64,000 nucleotides of DNA. Origin: Membranipora membranacea. Its lineage: Eukaryota > Bryozoa > Gymnolaemata > Cheilostomatida > Membraniporidae. Under the pieces are notes generated by a model. The model did not search any database. It saw only the letters and a program-made list of their open reading frames with translations, and was not told where the DNA came from. The stretch is taken from contig OU612075.1 of NCBI GenBank assembly GCA_914767715.1, positions 8,620,001-8,684,000 of the forward strand, in the 5' to 3' direction. A program made the translations under genes and the position numbers. Shown here piece after piece: positions 12,505-26,552 of this stretch; position 1 is the first letter of the stretch, and each line of letters opens with the position of its first letter.

Positions 12505-15500
12505 ATGAAGTTTCTGGTTGTCGTTAGCGTCTTCGTCGGTTTGATGGTAACAGTATGTGCTGTGAACGATACACAGTTCAACGACCTTAAAGCCTTCGTT
12601 GAGGTAAGTACCTATTATCTCTGCTACACTATTGTTACAGTATCAGGTCTAGATCTCAGGTTAAGAGGTATAATTGTGGTGAGGAAGCACTAAAAGTTGA
12701 TTACATAAAGCTGTATTAAATTCGAAGCTCGACTAATTGTATGAAAGAGTGTTGATCCAGAGATATGAGATCACAGATGTTTTTCTTTCAATTGTTTTCA
12801 TTCTTCAAAGAAAGCTAAGGAGTCTAAGCTACAAAAGCTTAGCTGCTAATCTTAAGTTTACCTTGGACACTGAAGATTTCCACTCAGTAAAATGGATTTG
12901 GTACATGCTAATCAAATACTGTTGAAGTTCAAATTCTGCAAATTTGTATAAATCATAAATCTGATATGATCTTAAGTCTTCCAGTCTCAATCTGCGGACA
13001 ATATACACAAATTATTAATTCCGCCTACATATCCTGTATCCACTAATTAATTCCTAAATACTAGTTGTTGATGTCAGGCACTGATATCAGTGTGGTGGTT
13101 ATAATTGATGTCTAGACGCAAAATGGGCAAAATGTGCAATCGCTGTTGACATGCGATTTCGCCGAAATCTGTGATAATCCAAAATCTTTTTGTCACAATC
13201 TGTGTAGCATTTGAACAAATAGTAATTTCACTGAGGGCCTACACATGCTGTTTCTGCATCATATTATTATTGTCTAAATACTGGTTGTTGATGTGAAAAG
13301 TTTCATGTAACATTAATCGACGCTGACGTGGTTACCCTTATAATTGCTATATATCAAGGTGAAAACGGGCTGCATTTTGAAGCTCTGCAACTATACAGGT
13401 CATCTGAAGAGTACAACACAATTGAAAGTTCCACATTCCCTTGTAGTGTGGCAATAGTATAACATGTATTGTTATCCAAAATAGTCCTGGTTAGTAATGT
13501 CATATAATGCAGAGTACCTTCAGATCCAAAATCCTACCCTTCTGGATCCATAATCCTTAACATCATACATAATAGTGCTTCCATATTGAGCAGGAAAAAT
13601 ATTATGTAGTTCAACTGGGCCACGCCTAAAATAGGGTACATAACACTGCAGAGAAATTTAAAGGTTTACTGCATTTTTTGCAGGCTTGTAAAAGATTACC
13701 ATCTCAATGGCCTTGGTATCAGATGGTTTGAGTGAACCTTTAAAAGCAGCCCCTAATGAATTTTTAACAAATTTTCTGAACCTTCAGACAGAGTTAAATG
13801 CATTATGTCTTTTTTGTTGCCTAACAGCAACAGGCAAAGCTTAGAAGAAGTTGGGAGTTTAGAGGCATGAAGTTCAGTTGATTCAGCGGTTATTCTCCGA
13901 AATCTCCAATTATTATTGATTAATTAATGATGTCTTATCGTTTTTATAATAGAAACAGGCAGCAAATCAGAAGAAGATGCTTGTGGCATTGGCCCGCCAG
14001 GTGAACGCTCAGCAGCTGTATGTAGAGGAGGTGGCCAGATCCCATGGGGACTCAGGTATTAAGATGACTCGACTTGCGAGAACAGGATCAAAACCCTACA
14101 ACTCTGACTCTTTCACCGGTGCGTTACTGTTCAACTTCAATGAATGATAAATGGTTCCAACAAGTGATCTACCAAAATTTGCAGCTGAAGTTCATGTGAA
14201 GTTTTTTGCCTACTGGGATTAAACCGTCAGGTGAATCATTATACGGAATACATTTTCATTGATGATCTAGAAATCGATTAGTAGTCAGTAGGCTAACACT
14301 CACTGGTAGAATTTTCCGACCAGGGAAATTGAACTGGAACAACGAACAAAATTCCTGCACATCATGTATTTTGAGATTCATACTAGCCAAAAATGAAAAG
14401 AAATGAGACCTTAACACATGAGACCAGTGAGAATTGTGTGGAGATAACCAGAACTTGTTCCTGTTTCACAACAATAGCCCATAATCACAAAAACCTACCT
14501 GAATTCTGCTTGAATTTGTATATACCTACCAACTTTAAATCCACTTTGTTATGCTTAGAAGCCCTAATAGTCATAAATGTCAGAAAAGGGCCTCTAGACA
14601 TCACTCAAAAAAAAGTAAAGATAACTTCATCAGGTTTAGCATTTATAGCATGTTAGAAGGGTAGAAAACTCTCGGGTATGAAACAGATAACGATCAATGC
14701 TGATATATCTGTGAGTAAATTAGTGAGACGTCCGCCCTCCAGGTGGTCGGAAAGTTTATTATCTTTTCATCTTTCTAGGCTATCATCACTGTGTTACACC
14801 ATTTCTTAAACTCTTAATTCTTAATGGGAAAATCTCAAGGAGTTGAGCCTAGCCAATATGTTGAATCAGAGCCATGACATTGGCTAATGCGAGCCTAGCT
14901 AATGTGCCTGGTTTTTACATGCCAACCAAGCCCATTTGGGACAGTACTAGAAAAAGTTTTAAAATTTATTTTCAGGCTCAAAACTAGCAGCTGCCCATGA
15001 CCATTCAAATTATAAGAACACAGTTGGCCTAGGAGAGATAATAGCAGTGCTGAATGGTGTGGAGTTCAGAACCAGACACAATGACTATAAGCTGGATATG
15101 CCATCGAGGACCAACACTACCTATCATATGACAGATGAGATTCCCATGCCAGATCTTCCTCAAGCGGTAGGTGATGTCTATGATGTCTATGTATAGAACT
15201 CAATAACATAGAAGAGTGAATGTTAGCTAGAGTTTAATTGAGGTAGGGTAATAAGGGGTGAAATAATGTTAGCTAGCGCCAGTTTCCGCTACCAAGGGTG
15301 TAATTTCATGAATTCTACATTGTTAACTCAGTCATATAGGCAACCAATATAGTTTGCTGGAATATAATTCAGAGATCAAGTATTTCAAACCTGATTGAAT
15401 TGGCTCAGTGCAACAACTAAAACTGTGGACTGCTATAATTGTATTGTTCTGCAGCCTTATAAAATACAGCAAAACATCATTTTGTAAATGTAGTTATGAC

Positions 15501-18500
15501 GCTCAAAATTGCTAATAAAGTTGCAGACACAATTGCACAGGAAAGTGTTATTTGGACCTGTTGATGTTCATTTTTGTAGGTCAAGGATAAACCAACTCTA
15601 GCCGGTAAGATTACAGAATTGAGAGAATGGTTCAAAGCGTTTAAAAACCAGGACTATTCGCGAAGAGATTACAGACCATATTTCAAGGCAAGTTTCATGT
15701 TGAACATCTATGATTAAGTGCGACCATTGAGATTTTTCTCGTGAAATCATCAACCTTAGATTATCTATTTTATTCGTTCCCAATTTCCAAACTCCAAGCT
15801 CCCAGAGTTACCAATTCAATCAACTGACAAAAGTCTAGATATAATATGAATTCGCTTGTCTAAGTTGTTTTAATGGCTGTTACTTTGATACCAATTATTT
15901 AGCTATATTCAATTATTGACTGGAAGCTATAGAGAAAAATAAGCTAGTCCAGTGTTGGTAATTATTATGCCTCCACTTTTACCATAGCAACTAGCAAAGG
16001 AAGATATACCATATATAGCTTTATATGATTGGTAAGCTATAAATAGCCAAAGAAGCACCTACATTTAATAATGCTTTTATCATGCAAGGAGAGGGTGTTC
16101 TACCATGGTTAAGGTACTGATGTAATGTATAAACTATGACAACTGAATTGATTGTCTAATATTTCTTCATATCTGATTTTAGGCAAACCTGTGCTATCTT
16201 GAGGGAGCATGGACAGTCGCTACCAGTGGTAGCATTGATGAGCCATTCGAGAGTGCTAGACATGCCATTGATGCCAAGAACTTTGCTGACCTCCAGGTAT
16301 GCTGACAAAAAGAAATTCTATTATGTATATGTTTACATAATGTATACATATACATATATGTATATCTATATGTATATGTGTATTCATATGTATGGATATA
16401 TATATATGTATCTGAATATCTATATGTATAATATGTATATGTTGTGCAAAAATTGGATATTTTTTCATGTTGCCTCGATACCAATTTGTTATAATATTAT
16501 ATAGATATCAGTGCTTGTTACCCTTCGCTCTGTGCATCTTAACAATCCTAGATCAGCTGCGCCCCTTTCTATTCTAAAGGTAGCTAGAAGTAGAAAGGTA
16601 ACTTCATTTTGAAATTTGACTGGATGTGGTGTGTGGCTGATTTCTAAATAAGCATTGCAAACTGATTGCAATGGTGATGATGCACCTTTCACAATGTTGC
16701 ACAATAACTGGCTAACTGCCTCAGGTGCTGCTTCAATCCGAAAATCATAACCAAAGACTGGTAAAATCTGAGAGGGCGTTCGAAATTCAGGGGTGTACAG
16801 TTTTTCTGGGCCTCCATTCAATAGCCGTAATGCAAGTTTTTCAGTTTAGATCTTCCATTAAGTTGCTTGTTTTTACAGGAAAAGATCATGTATACATCAG
16901 CAACAGGTAGAAAGAGCACCTTGGAGAACTTTGCATACCTGCCAACAACCATATCAAATGTGACAGACGACGGTGAAATAACCTACTCTCAGTGGAACTA
17001 TAGAATTCTCTGTCATCCACTCAAGACAGAAGTCCCTCTCTCAAGGTAGATAATCATGTTGTGGTACAGCCAGAATTACAAGGATTGTAGAGTGTATAGA
17101 GGGTTATCAAAGCCACATAGGACATAATATTACCAGATGATTTTTCCTCCTTCTATTCAAACAATATCGAAAAGCAATGTTTACTACTCCGGGCTGAAGT
17201 GGATGTACTATATAGCTCAAGCTGTCTTGCCGTGGAGGATAGAGTTCTGCCCACTGGTTGACATTGTCTAAGCTCTTTGACTAATTGAATTCTTTTTTTT
17301 ACAGATTTAGAATTGTTGATGATTTGGCAGCTCGTGTCACTAATGGTAAGACCCTAGAAGATCATGCTAACACTCGAGCGGCCAGATTCACTATGTACCA
17401 GGACCCAACCGACAGCCCACTATACGACAAGAGAGAATCAATTGTTAAACTTGCTAAAGGAACCTTTCTGGACAAGCTGATGGAAGAAATTCCAGGTGAG
17501 ATTTCGAATAGAATAACATGAGCAAGGTCAGAAGGAGATTTCATCCTAACTGTGTGCAGAAAATAAAGATTCTGTGATGGTGCAGCCACCTCTGAAATTT
17601 GCAATCAAGGAACTTTTCAAAATTTGATTAAATTTGGTTTGCTATCTGAAAAAGGATCTGACGCTAAACTACACTGCATCAAGCTGCAATTTGGCACCTT
17701 TTTAACACATGAAACACCGCTGCACTTTGAAATGATACCATCATACACCGCACAGGCACACAAAATCGATGAGAATAAAATATTTTGTGTTAATATTCAA
17801 TAACATGTGAAAGGATCAAACATGGTACATTTTCAGTACAGTGATATTGTGCATAGAAGGGATGGTAGTTAATAGTGAAGCCCCATAAGGTTCTAACAAA
17901 CTGCCCACAAACTATCCACAAAGTGCTAAAGACTACCCAAAACAACCCAAAAACAACCCGAGCCTGCCTGCAAACTTTCAATGCGAACAACGATTAGAGC
18001 ATGCAATCTAGTCCCAATCAGTATATGTCAGTGATCACAATAATATTTTTTTTTTCGACAGGGAAAGATAACTACAAAGGTGATATAGTTGATGACGGTT
18101 TTGACACACCTGTTTATAAAGTGGATGCTGATCTCAGCACTAATCCTCTACCAGATCCAATCAATGCTGCCTACTATCATAAGTATGTATCCTCACCCAC
18201 TCCACCCCACACAAATACATGATTGGCGATTGACTGGATTGATTTTTGCTTTGCTGGTTTGATTGGAATATTGCAGTGTAGTTTTAAAGCAACCATGTTT
18301 CCCATTATAGCTGATGTAGAGCAAGCCAAAGTCAAGCCAAATCTGAATGCTTCACTTAATCAAGGAAATAGACAGCTGATTATGCTATTTCATTTCATTT
18401 CATTTTGATTTAATTTTATTTAATTTATATATGTATCCATTTCAATCTACACTGAATTTATATTGTAGTGTCCACAAAACACAGGAGGCTGATGCGATGG

Positions 18501-21500
18501 GTGTTTCAATCAGAAGACGTGGATTCTCAGATAGTGGTGTATACATCGCCTATAACACTCAACCAAAAATCACACCAGTATCGGTAATAAGAAAACATTT
18601 CATCCTGATTCTGTGGTATAATTGCTTTACAAACACATACTTGTCCCAAGTAGAAACGAGGAAATAACATTGAGAGCAAGTTTTCAATATTTTGGGTTTC
18701 GTGTCTTGGTAACTTAACTTGACTCTAAATGACTTGGGCTGAATTTTGACTTCTTCCTAGCTCTTGTATTTCGATGTATTTTAAGTTTCAGTTGAGAAAT
18801 CCTGGGTTGTCTGTTCTCAAGAATTGGTGAGACAACTATTTATTGATTTAATCAAACTGCACCAAAGCATTTCGAATAATATGTTCGGGAGTCAATGGAA
18901 GCTTGATGAACAGACATTTTAGCCAAATATTTTAATTTCTTATGTATTTTCTTAGTTTATTCACCGAGCCAGCATCATCGTTATTCTTTATTCTAGGTGG
19001 AAGGATCGTGTGACAAAAAAACTTCCTGCCATAAGAAACATGACAATATAGTAAAGAAATGCGAGGAGCAAGGCATTTGCAGAGTGGTCAGTATTTTTTT
19101 CGATCGATCATTTTTTAATCAATCAATTTATTAATCACTAAATTTTGGAAATTGCCATGGATATGAGGTCCTTAAAATTTTAATTGAACACACCAATGTA
19201 CATTGATGGTTATCAAAAAATTATATTGCTAATCAGAAAAATAGCACGATCTAGAAAAGTCACAACTTTTCAATTGGATTTGTAACCATTTCGGAATGCA
19301 AAATAGTAGCCCATGTGTATGCGGCAGATGCATCAATGCTGTCAACGGAGTCACAAAGTAATGACGAAATATCTTAATGATTTTTTTGGTTTTGATTTGT
19401 GGCACACTTTTTAGGCGTTCAAAATACTTGGTTAGTCAGTTCATATAGTGAAGTGAGGAAAGACTTTGTACTCACTAAGTACAACCGACTCATAGCCATC
19501 AGAACATTGCTGGTAACCGACCAACGTGAAAAATGTAATTTTTTTCATCTTAGGAACCACCAGTCTGTCCTGAACTGAAGTGTAAACGATGGACACACAG
19601 AGTATCATATGCTATCCCGCTGGAGATTGTGTACACTACACCCCTTAATGCATGGAACCCCTACGACCTTCCCCTCAGAGATGGTAAGTCTCCATCTACT
19701 ATATTGTGTATGTAAAAGTCATCAGATTGTGTAGAGATAATATTGTATTTTCTTAACCTTAATGGCCATTGTCTGACTTTGATGGCTGCCAAATACGCGT
19801 GTAAGGATTGCCTCGGCAACATCCAAGTGTACACAACTCTTAACTACATAACACCTTCCAAGTTTTGACTGTTACTATGCATATTACGAGTCACTAGAAC
19901 GTTGATCAAGGTCTGTAATGATTTTAAAATGATGATAATCTCTGATTGTCAATCTTGTTAACCAGCTTGTCGCATTAGAATCACACAGAGAGAAAACTTG
20001 CAAAGAAAAGATTTTTGTTGTTGTCCTGATCGACAGATTTAGGGACTGAAAACAATTAGGTATTTCAAACAAGGCCACGTTCCCCTCAGAGCAGTTCTGA
20101 AAGTGGTCATAACAACGGCACTAAGTTTGTCCGATACATCAATTGCAGCTGCACTGACACTAATATCAATGTCTTATCTTACTCAGAATTCAGAGATGTA
20201 TCTTATGGAAGCAGAAATGGTCAAAACAGTAATGAAAAAGCTTACAATGGCACAGCCAACGATAAATTCTTCTACCGTACTCCGATAGAGTTCTTTGGTA
20301 AGAGAAGATTGATTACTAGGTGCCTATAAATTCCATCTGATTTAAAAACTCTGACTCCGACTCGAACTAAGAATCCGAATCAGATTCTTACTCAGACCTG
20401 AAATGTTCAATCCAAACCAAGACCATAATAACCTTTACTGGCAAACAATACTGTTGATTTTTTTGTTATAATGCAATGAAAATAAGTAGCTTCAATGTAT
20501 TGTTTTTTTGTTATATAACATTATGATTTAGTAATATATTATCGCCAATATATAATTTTCCAGAGGACACAGAGGCTAGGAAGGAGGACGCTGCAGACAC
20601 TGTGGCTACTGGGGCTGTGTATGTGATGAAAGATAACGGTGATATAAAGTAAGCGGTTATTATAATTATTCTAAAAAATGCCTTTATCGAATCCAAGAGT
20701 TTGATTATAACAATGTGAGAAAACATAAAAGCTTCAGAACAGCGCCAGATAAGAACTGCATGAGTCCATCCTGGAATACTTCTGATCTTAATCCAATTAA
20801 TTGCATGTTGAAAGATCAACCTGAAGTTCGACTTAAGCAGACTAATTTTAAAGAGTAAATTCTGGCTTTCACATGTATACCATAAGTCGAGGTTTCCTGG
20901 ATTGACTTTGCCATTAAACCATTAAATTCAGCCTTGAATTCTCAGGAAGAAGTTATATATATTTCTTTCCTTTTCCTGCTGACCTTATTGCACTGAGAAA
21001 TCAGGTGAAAATGATTATGAGACATTAAAATCACGCCCAATCACCTTTACATGAAAATTTAATCAAAACTAGCACTATTCATTCGAATAACAATATTATC
21101 ACTTTGCTGGCAGGAAGTTGAATTAAGACTTCATTCTGTATATTCAGGGCAGTAGCAGCTAGTGGAATCAGTATCATCACCAAACCGATCCCAGGAGTCG
21201 GAACAGTCAGAACTAGATATCCCATAATGCCGATACACGACGAAGGAAACACCGTATACAGAGACATGCTGGCCTTGTCAGATATGTCACTCAAGAAAAA
21301 CAAGTACCTGCGTATATATCCTAGTGTCAAGGAAGTCAACGGCACCATTGAGGAGGTAAGTTCCAAAACCCTATACAAAAAGTTAGTAAATAGATTAGTA
21401 GCAGATAACAACGACCTAGAGCTTTACATCATAGGAATGCATTTACCAATTTTGGGCTTGGGGTTGGTGGGGGTGGGAAAGATAGAAACTCCGATGGCTT

Positions 21501-23546
21501 TTAAGTCAGTAATAAATTTTGAATATTGACTTTTAACTGCCAAAGTTGGATCATTTTTAATACCGGGACACACTTTATGATTGGTTGGATTTTTAAAGTA
21601 CAGATGAGAGATCTTAGAGGATGGGGAGTTGGTTGGGGGGAAGCTACAATCTTGTGTAGGAATTGATGCTTATGAGGAATAAATTTAATATACCAAATAT
21701 AATATAATATAATACAGTGATATAGCCCAATTCAAGGCACTTCATCAACACGCTATTTTGAATATATTCTCCTCTCATAGCTTTGTGTATTGCTGCCAAC
21801 TAGATGTGCTATTTTCAATGACTGAACACATTTTACAGTACAAAATAAGGAGGAAATGTTATGACTTTGTGTTTTGGAAATTGACAACCTGGAGTGAAGA
21901 GTGATCAGTATTGGCCTTAATCTAAGGCAAAGTTCATTGGATATTCATAGTTGCAGAGAATTTTCTGTAAAAAGACCAATAAAATTGATTGAGCATAAAC
22001 GTATCATACCCTTTTCTAGATAAGGTAAACCCGAGATCTAGGGAAGCGCCACAAATCCAGTGAAGCCCCAGATCAAGGGAAGTCTCCAGATCAGAGAGAG
22101 CCCCTGGCCATATCTGGTTCTCTTGGAGTACTCAAGTTTGCAGTTGCTTATGGTTTGTCTCATATCTTGTTATCCGACACAAAGTTCTTTTTAAATAATT
22201 TGACAGATAATGATATTTTGTTACAGTATTATGGGTTTGAGATGGGTGTGTCAGCAAGTGATTATGTAAGCCCACACGTACATACCTTTGAGCTCACTAA
22301 GACGGAGATAGATGATATTCTCTATAAAGAAGGGTTGATTGAAGTCACGACAAGTACAGTAGCAGGACATGAGCATAACGTTCTGGTCTGGTACAACCAT
22401 AAACAGGAAAGAGGTATGTACAATTTCTTTTATATATACTTTATTATATATAATAAATATAATAATATGTATAATGAATAATATAAATACTAAATAAAAT
22501 AAATTTTATATAATAATATAATTAATAATATATATAATAAATAACATATAAATATAAAAATAATAAATCATATATATATATATAATACAATACTGAATAC
22601 TGGAGGGTCTCTCAATTAGAAACAGTCAAAATAGCAATCTGATTGCTCACTCACTGAGTGAGCGATACCTGCTAGGCTCTCGCTTCCTGATCGCTCAGCT
22701 TTGATGAAACTATTTACATTCTGAGTGAACGATTTAAAAATGAATTTGTCTTACTGAAAGATCAAGTGAGTGATAATTTTGAGCGATGTGATAATATGCT
22801 TTAGTAATTGGAAGACCCTCCTGAATAATTCATTTAAACTTTTTTATGATCAATATTAAAATGACAATTGAGCTAAATTTATCATTGGTATTACATTATG
22901 GTATTAATAATATTATAGTATCAGTAGTCTCAACATAAACCTTTGCAAGTCCTTTTTTTCACAGCTTTGTTTCAATCAGATGAAGTTTCAGTTCCCCATA
23001 AGCATCTTATTACGAAAATATCTACACCAAATGAACATGCCAAATCTTGAATTTTAGTATTACTACATAGACTTAATAATTTTTAAGTCTATGTATTACT
23101 ATTAAATCTATAATATTATAAGAGGATCGATGAATACCTCTTTCCAGTTGGAGTTCTTCTCGGGTTGTCAATAGATTTATTTGTATATTAAGTGTTCTCC
23201 ATTCATCAAACTTTAGATAATTGTATTCTTTTACTAACTTATTTTACCATTGGAGCAAACACATTGGTTAATTATAATAAATTCGAATGGATGAGGACGT
23301 CGATTTGATTAGCGAGGGATCTTCTAGAACTGCCTAGAGTTATTATCTTTAAGTTTATGAATAGTGATAAGTTATTTAATTTGCGCTGTATCTCAATGTC
23401 ATAAAAGTCTACCAACCTGTGCTTTTATTCTAGTGATGATTAAGAAATGTGATACAGTGAGCAACAAGAAATCATGTTGGGACAAGCATCCATTCGCGGT
23501 AGTGTGTCCGGAGTGCCCATTCGACCTCAAGCCTTCCATGGACTAA
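12505..23546 (+). CDS. Copy A: large secreted protein of unknown family with HxH motifs
   Basis: Family not recognised. Coding exons: 12505-12603, 13953-14118, 14976-15166, 15580-15687, 16183-16296, 16879-17045, 17305-17495, 18062-18182, 18469-18583, 18997-19086, 19554-19683, 20090-20297 (start uncertain), 20564-20648, 21148-21355, 22227-22413 and 23434-23546. That gives about 760 residues. Residues 1-19 form a signal peptide (MKFLVVVSVFVGLMVTVCA); there are no other membrane spans. Visible features: a helical stretch after the signal, HDH near residue 96, NXT/S sites, a Cys-rich block encoded by 18997-19683 (CDKKTSC, KKCEEQGIC, VCPELKC), and C-terminal HVH and GHEHN motifs followed by CDTVSNKKSC and VCPECPFD. 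The exon plan matches copy B. Oddities: the intron after 15687 starts GC, and the joint 19683/20090 is out of phase, so the gene may be damaged or use a shifted donor. AATAAA lies at 23762-23767. Confidence 0.75.
16317..16445. repeat. TA/TG-rich microsatellite in a copy A intron
   Basis: An irregular run of TATATG, TACATA and TATATC words beginning 21 bp after the end of the exon at 16296. No equivalent is present at the same place in copy B. Confidence 0.8.
22430..22580. repeat. AT-rich low-complexity tract
   Basis: Almost pure A/T built from TATATAAT, AATAAT and ATATAT words, directly after the copy A exon ending at 22413. The matching intron of copy B lacks it. Confidence 0.85.
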
Positions 23547-23761
23547 ACAAACATTCAAGCAATCCACTTCTCCTGATGGTTTGAGCTCTTTGACTGTTCG
23601 TTTTTGGTGATTATAATTATGTTATCTCCCCAGAATGAGCAGTCTTACATCTCAGGCTACTTCCCAGTAAAAATACACTTCTACAGATGCCATACAAACA
23701 GATTTTGTCTTCCTTGCTATTGATTTGAATGTATTTATTGAGTTTGACACTCTTCTTATCA

Positions 23762-23767
23762 AATAAA
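23762..23767 (+). terminator. Polyadenylation signal of copy A
   Basis: AATAAA 216 bp after the stop codon, with a TTTATTGAG-type T-rich stretch shortly after it. It is the first canonical hexamer I see downstream of the stop. Confidence 0.6.
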
Positions 23768-23789
23768 GAAGTATGATTTGCAAAAGAAA

Positions 23790-26552
23790 TCTATCTTTAT
23801 TGAGTTGAAATTTGATATCTGATTATTCATCTCAAGCAAATTTGATTTACATATAGTTTGATAAAAAGAAAGGGACACTTGGTGGTGAATAACCTTGTGA
23901 CATACATGATGATTGATTATCAGTGGAATTCTAAGGACAACAGAAAAAGGAAGTTAGAGATTATCTGGGCCCGCTTTTACATGCTCTATGGCTTAACACC
24001 AAATTAAAATGATAATCTTGTCAGTAAATGTGTCTCTGCTTAGCTGATTTTGGCTTGTTTCGTTAACAGCCATGCATTGAAAAGAGGTGAACATCAATTT
24101 TGAGGTATTGATTTCTGACATTTGGTAATTTACAAGATGATTTAAGGGGACTATGATATGGTACAATTGATCCTGTCACTTGTTTGGTATGTCATTTGGT
24201 GGATTTTTAACATGCCATGAAATGATCTGACAAATGAGTGGCTTAACTCTGTGATTACCTCAATAACTTTGTCCCGTTAAAATAGTTAATTTATTCAAAA
24301 AACTATGCTGAATAGTTTAAAATTGGAGCTGAGCAAGCTTTTATCGACTTTGCTTGAGAAATAGGTGTGCTTTACGTTGTCGGACTGTTCAGACAGCTAA
24401 TTCTGCCTACATGCTCTGAATGGTTGCTCCATTCAAGCTGTCAAGTGTCTTTTCCTGCCTCAAAATTATACCGGATCATAATTCATTTTTCTTGAGTTTA
24501 AATAAAGAGCAGTGATTATAAAGATCAAATATTTTAGTTCCTCACCAGCAGGCTCTGATGTAAACAAATCCTTCATATAGTCATTGTTAGAAGAACAGTG
24601 AAGATACAGCAATGGCGGTGACCACAATTATTGCCTCCCTCTAAAAAGGAAAGAGTATTTTTGTCAGTATTAAATTTGATCTGAGTGCTGCAATCTGTTA
24701 GCAGCACATTTTTTATGATATAAATAACTTAGTCCTCAAGTTGTCAGAACGTTCAAACCTCCATGAAGTACCTGCCTTTATGATGTTGCTGCAACAAGAG
24801 CATCAAGTGGCGATTGTCTCTGTAACTTTGTATCACACACCCACCTGGATTACACTTGGACAATGGCATAAGTTTATATGAGTGGATTACCTGTGAGTTT
24901 GTGGTTGGCTGAGGTGTTGTTAGGGTAAACCTGCTATATGTCAAGGTTTGAACTAATGTTCTGTGCTGAAGCCTATTATCCGTTGAGACAATACATACAA
25001 TGCCACATGCAGCATCAAAAACAATCTTCAACTTGAACCTGGAGCTTCCTTATGGCAAATAATATATGTTCTTCAAATATTTAATGTTTTTTTATACGCA
25101 TGGTCTAATTTGTACTTGCACACCAACAGTGGTTAATTAGTTTCATATCATTTGCATTAACATGTGCAAAGAAAATTGATTATTCAAAATCAATGTAAAA
25201 TCTCATACACAGGAGTTTTGTGTGGGATTTTACTTTGATTATTATTGTCATTATAGGGCATATACCACCAAAGAAATATATTGTTTGTTTAAGTAAACAT
25301 GACATCCAACATGCTGCCAAATTGACCATTATTTTAAATGTTCCCAGAGTTTGCATATTAAGCTTTCACATCACCTCGATAATATTTGAATGTAACACAA
25401 TAAAACTCCCTGATACTGCTAGTTTTAAGGCAATTTTTTAGGCATTTTGGTTGCCTTAATTTCAGGAAATTGGATGTACAACGCAGAATTCTGCCTGGTG
25501 GCAAATTTCTTGGTTTATCATAGGATTGCATCGAAAACGTGGATCATTTCAGCATGTCATGCCTATAAAGTGACCCTAAAGTCAGTGCAAACACGATATT
25601 GACTTAAGTGATTGTTGGCGAGTGACTGAGAAATTTCTTAGTTGACATCGGAAGATGGTCGATGGGTTTTTGCAATCAGTTATCTGTTAACGATTGTCTC
25701 TTAGGGCACATCACTGAATTTATCTATGCCAGTGATTTCATATTAAAACCATAGACTCAATAATATTATTTAGTTTATAGACAGAACCTTTTCCTTTGAG
25801 TTAGTCTGAGCCCCCCAGACTTTTGCCCCTTGCACGACGGCAAGAACAGTGTGGGAAAATGAGGATTGTGGACTGAAGAAGTTATCAGCTCGAAATCAAA
25901 GACCATATGTGAGGATCGCCAGCTAGTATTGTGAGGATTTAAAGATTATCCATTATTATTAAAAGGACAAATCCGGATGGTTGTGACCTCCATTGGTGAT
26001 ACCGTATCATTTCCAAGGTTTTCATATTTACATTTTACAGTGTACCGGTATTGAGGGTTTATCAGAATTTAACTATTTAATATAACTGAACTAATTCAAG
26101 TTTTCAAAAAGCAAATCAATGAAAAGAAATTGACTCAATCTTACACAATTTTAATCAGCTGACAACATCTTGTCTTAACTTTTATCATTGTTATGTTAAC
26201 TAACCACTTAGCTTGCATGGCTATTTATGTCTTACCTACAAAACAAAGCTGTGCATGGCTTTAGCTTTGTTGTTCAGTTGCTAAGCATTAAAAATAATTA
26301 TTGATCGATTGCAAAAAATAGGAATTGATCATTTGCAAAAAACATGTTATCAAAAGAGTTTACAGTGCAGTAGAAACCAAATACTGTGGAGGTCTGCCCA
26401 GACTATACCAGATATTGGAAACTAAATCATAATATATAGAATATTTTAAGCTTGGTGCATAACCACTTTCTGTTCATCTGGTCAATCAAACGAACACAGG
26501 CTTCACTGGCTACAAGTTCTTTCAGATTTTTGAACCCCAACAGGAAACTTAC
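23790..26552. other. Intergenic region between copy A and the inverted fragment
   Basis: No recognisable gene. It holds a second AGTCTGAGCC repeat at 25801 and otherwise unique-looking AT-rich DNA. Short open frames here lack any family features. Confidence 0.45.
25798..25845 (+). repeat. Short dispersed repeat AGTCTGAGCCCCCCAGACT, copy 2
   Basis: Same palindromic core as at 8464, followed by TTTTGCCCCTTGCACGACGG. The downstream similarity shows that this is a family and not only a chance palindrome. Confidence 0.65.

Noticed and set aside
16194-16504. Frames rich in Y, I and H or M around 16200-16500
   Set aside because: They run from exon 6 out-of-frame sequence into a TA/TG microsatellite.
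20103-20288. Open frame MVITTALSLSDTSIAAAL... in copy A exon 13
   Set aside because: It is in a different frame from the one conserved with copy B (NGQNS/NGKNS, TPIEF); the same shadow frame is open in copy B (38518-38700), so it is only a by-product.
24753-25031. Minus-strand frame of 92 codons
   Set aside because: Composition and length are as expected by chance; no similarity to any family I know and no splice partners.
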